This document shows positions 61,588-64,000 of a DNA stretch of 64,000 nucleotides, in pieces (the stretch's first letter is position 1; every line of letters starts with the position of its first letter). Source of the stretch: Hyalella azteca (taxonomy: Eukaryota > Arthropoda > Malacostraca > Amphipoda > Hyalellidae). The stretch is taken from the NCBI RefSeq assembly GCF_000764305.2, contig NW_025942240.1, positions 1-64,000 of the forward strand, given 5' to 3'. A model generated the notes under the pieces. It had not been told where the DNA came from. It made no database searches and saw only the letters and a list, made by a program, of their open reading frames with translations. The position numbers and the translations under genes are program-made.

Positions 61588-64000
61588 TTATTTAACATTT
61601 ATTAATATTTAAAAATTGAATCTTTATCTTTAATATTTTTCTGGAATCGTTCTTTTGAAGGTATAATAATAATATTATGTATATACGAATTAATTAAATT
61701 TTATTCATCATTTAGAAAAACCCTGTACGACAAAGAGAGCTGATGGAATGGTTCCCAAAAGAGCAGCGTAAATACGTACGTTACCGCCTGTTCGTCAATG
61801 CACCACCAACAAAGAAACAAAATGAGACGACACAAGTGTAATAGGAATAGAAAAATTAAATGATCAACGAAGTGCTTTATTTTCTCGTCACTTCAATGTC
61901 AAATGAAGAATAAAGAACTAGAGATGTGCACAAAAACATTCACTAATAGATCAGGGAAAGCTGAATAGATGCCTTAAGAGGGAAAATTACTTGAATAACA
62001 AATTTTCATAACATGAAAATATAATTTGAGTAAACACTGATGACGATACCGGCAAGAGAGTATAGAGTTTTCAGAAATGCGCGACTTTGAAAAGACTAGG
62101 TATTCATTCAGTTCCAAGAGAAGACAGACTGAATCTAATATCAGAGTTTGAATTTTGATAAAAAGAATGAGAATAGTAAAAAAGTTTTCTAGGATACATG
62201 AGATTTTTAAGAGTTTCCAATCTAAAAAAGTCCCTTTTCCGCTAGTAAGTTTTTTAGTGCTAGAATCAAATGATTTTTTTTTTGTTTTTCCTTCAATGAT
62301 TTTTGAGTCGCACTCACATTTAATTCACCGTGCTACAATTAAAACTGGAAATGGTTAGAATTAAATTCTGACTTGTTTTCGATGATATAGAAAAATATAA
62401 ATTCTTATTAAATATCACTAGAAAGCTATCATTATAAATTTTTTATGAAAAATGCAGTCTCTATAGGAGAACGGTGTTTTAAGTACAGTGGCGACTTAGG
62501 TAGGTGTAACTTACGATCAACCTTAACAAATAAATTAATTCAAACAAATTTACTTTGGTAGAAACGATTCAAGTTTCAGTATTTTAACATTATTTTGAAC
62601 TTTACGTCGATACGTTGTAGTCTGAAGTCTTAAAAAAGCAGTTGGCTAATAAAAATTTTAATATCGTCGTAAACATTGTTAGACACGTAGGAGGGTCGTT
62701 ATTTGCAACGAGAAAATTAATTTTATTGGACACACTTTTACCTTGCAGATGAGATGTTCATTTGGCAGGCGGGAGAACACACAATACTTTTTAATTAAAA
62801 GTTTCTGTATCGCAGTTATTGCGATCTGAATGTAAATACTCATCCTAAATATAATGATTTACAGTTTACGGCGGACCATATAGCGCATTTATGTAAAAAC
62901 ATCTGCCGATACGACCATGGTATATTTTAAATCTGAACATGTGAGATGAAGAGCAGCCTTAAGTTCTTCATATGTAGTTTCATTCCAAGTAGAATTATGA
63001 CATACGGAGTTTCATTTGAAGTAGAATAATGATTGTAGAAGCGACGTGCTGAAGCTCAAGTTTGATGTGAAGTAGAAACGTTAAATCATGACCACTTGAA
63101 CACATACTATATATATGTTACTACTACATGTTTAACAATCCAGGACAAACATTTTACTAGATATCATACGTGATTTATTCATGCAGAATCCTTCCACTCT
63201 CGCTCTCCGTACTACAGCATTAATCAATCTATTGATAATTTGTTAATGAAATTGCGAAGAAAGTTTGCCGTATCCTGAAAATGGTAGAACTGATCATTTC
63301 TTGCTGTGTCAATTTAAAAGTGAATATTAATACGTAACAATAAAAGGATTTTATTCATGATTAATAGACTCATATTGCATATATCTATAGAGAAATGAGT
63401 TCTATCAATATATATATTTTTGCCCATTATGACCATGTAAATGTATGGTCGAGCTGTAATTGTTAGCTGCTTGTTTCCGAGAACTTTGGGGAGGGGGGGT
63501 TATATGTTATTTTCCGTAGTGTCCCAATAGTTTGATGTTCGTGATTTGTAAATTATGAACTTCTAAAAAATTTGCTGTGGTTTTGGGAGTTGGAGATACG
63601 TCTGTTACTCTATCACAATTAAGAATAAGTTTGTCAGTTAGACCTGAAGAAATACCTCTTTAGAGACGAGCATTAAATCGGATTAAGTTTTTCTCGAGAA
63701 TAAGAAATGGTCAGATTGGGTTGTTATTTATTGCGTACCGGCTAAAGCAATATGACATTGAAAATGAGATTTATCGGAAAAGTTTGTCAATTAATTTCTT
63801 CGAGTTTCCAACGTATATTTGCAGCGGTTGGAAAAGTTGGTAATCAATTTATTTCGAGGTGCACAGTGCATGGCTGCATAGAAATATCTGCAGCCATTGG
63901 GTTACCTTCGTCTGCAGTCACGGTGAAATATTTGCAGAGTTGATTAGCTGGGCTCATCAAGATTGTCTACACATTTTGAAATTATGTAAATATGATATTA
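61588..64000. other. no supported gene
   Basis: AT-rich. A G-run (GGGGAGGGGGGG) lies near 63490. Short open frames at 62155 and 63752 lack support. No further cadherin exon is seen to the right edge, so the next 5' exon of the Fat-like gene is probably beyond the window or unrecognised. Confidence 0.4.

Overview
The window looks like AT-rich, repeat-rich nuclear DNA from an invertebrate, most likely an arthropod. Genes are split by GT-AG introns. The repeats include a tRNA-derived SINE, foldback MITE-like elements, Tc1/mariner transposase debris and many minisatellites. I see no bacterial operons, rRNA, CRISPR array or confident functional tRNA gene. The species cannot be named from the sequence alone.

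One protein-coding gene is well supported. It is the 3' half of a Fat-like cadherin (FAT1-3 / Drosophila kugelei family) on the minus strand, spread over 29394-58390, with its 5' part beyond the right edge. In transcript order it has: a cadherin-repeat exon with DANDNPP (58390-58250), a cadherin-repeat exon (56363-56106), a long exon with the last cadherin repeat, the juxtamembrane region, EGF and the start of LamG (55824-54652), a LamG plus EGF exon (from 53166), a transmembrane exon (49321-49118) and cytoplasmic exons (40580 or 52353, 34797-34711, 32439-32200, 29664-29394). The open frame ends in VSRV, a class I PDZ-ligand type terminus. The product would be a giant adhesion receptor at the epithelial surface with a cytoplasmic tail for planar polarity or actin partners.

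The most striking feature is that this locus is scrambled. A 9,974-bp block (40492-50465) carries the end of the EGF exon, the transmembrane exon and the first 89 bp of the next exon. It lies between two diverged copies of a 1.3-kb repeat. At 52265-52962 the same exon ends occur again, nearly identical in sequence but joined directly and in frame, so that copy skips the transmembrane exon. This is either an assembly error between haplotypes or contigs, or a real recent rearrangement making a membrane-anchor-less allele.

Layout: 1-29 kb is gene-poor, with dispersed and tandem repeats. It includes a 1-kb segmental duplication at 6.3-8.6 kb with insertions in each copy, a ~25-copy minisatellite at 15.5-16.4 kb, a 195-bp perfect tandem duplication at 27 kb and several long perfect hairpins. 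29-58 kb is the Fat-like gene, with introns holding minisatellites, SINEs and foldback elements. 58-64 kb would be intron or upstream sequence, with an inverted pair of transposase C-terminal fragments at 61.3-61.6 kb.
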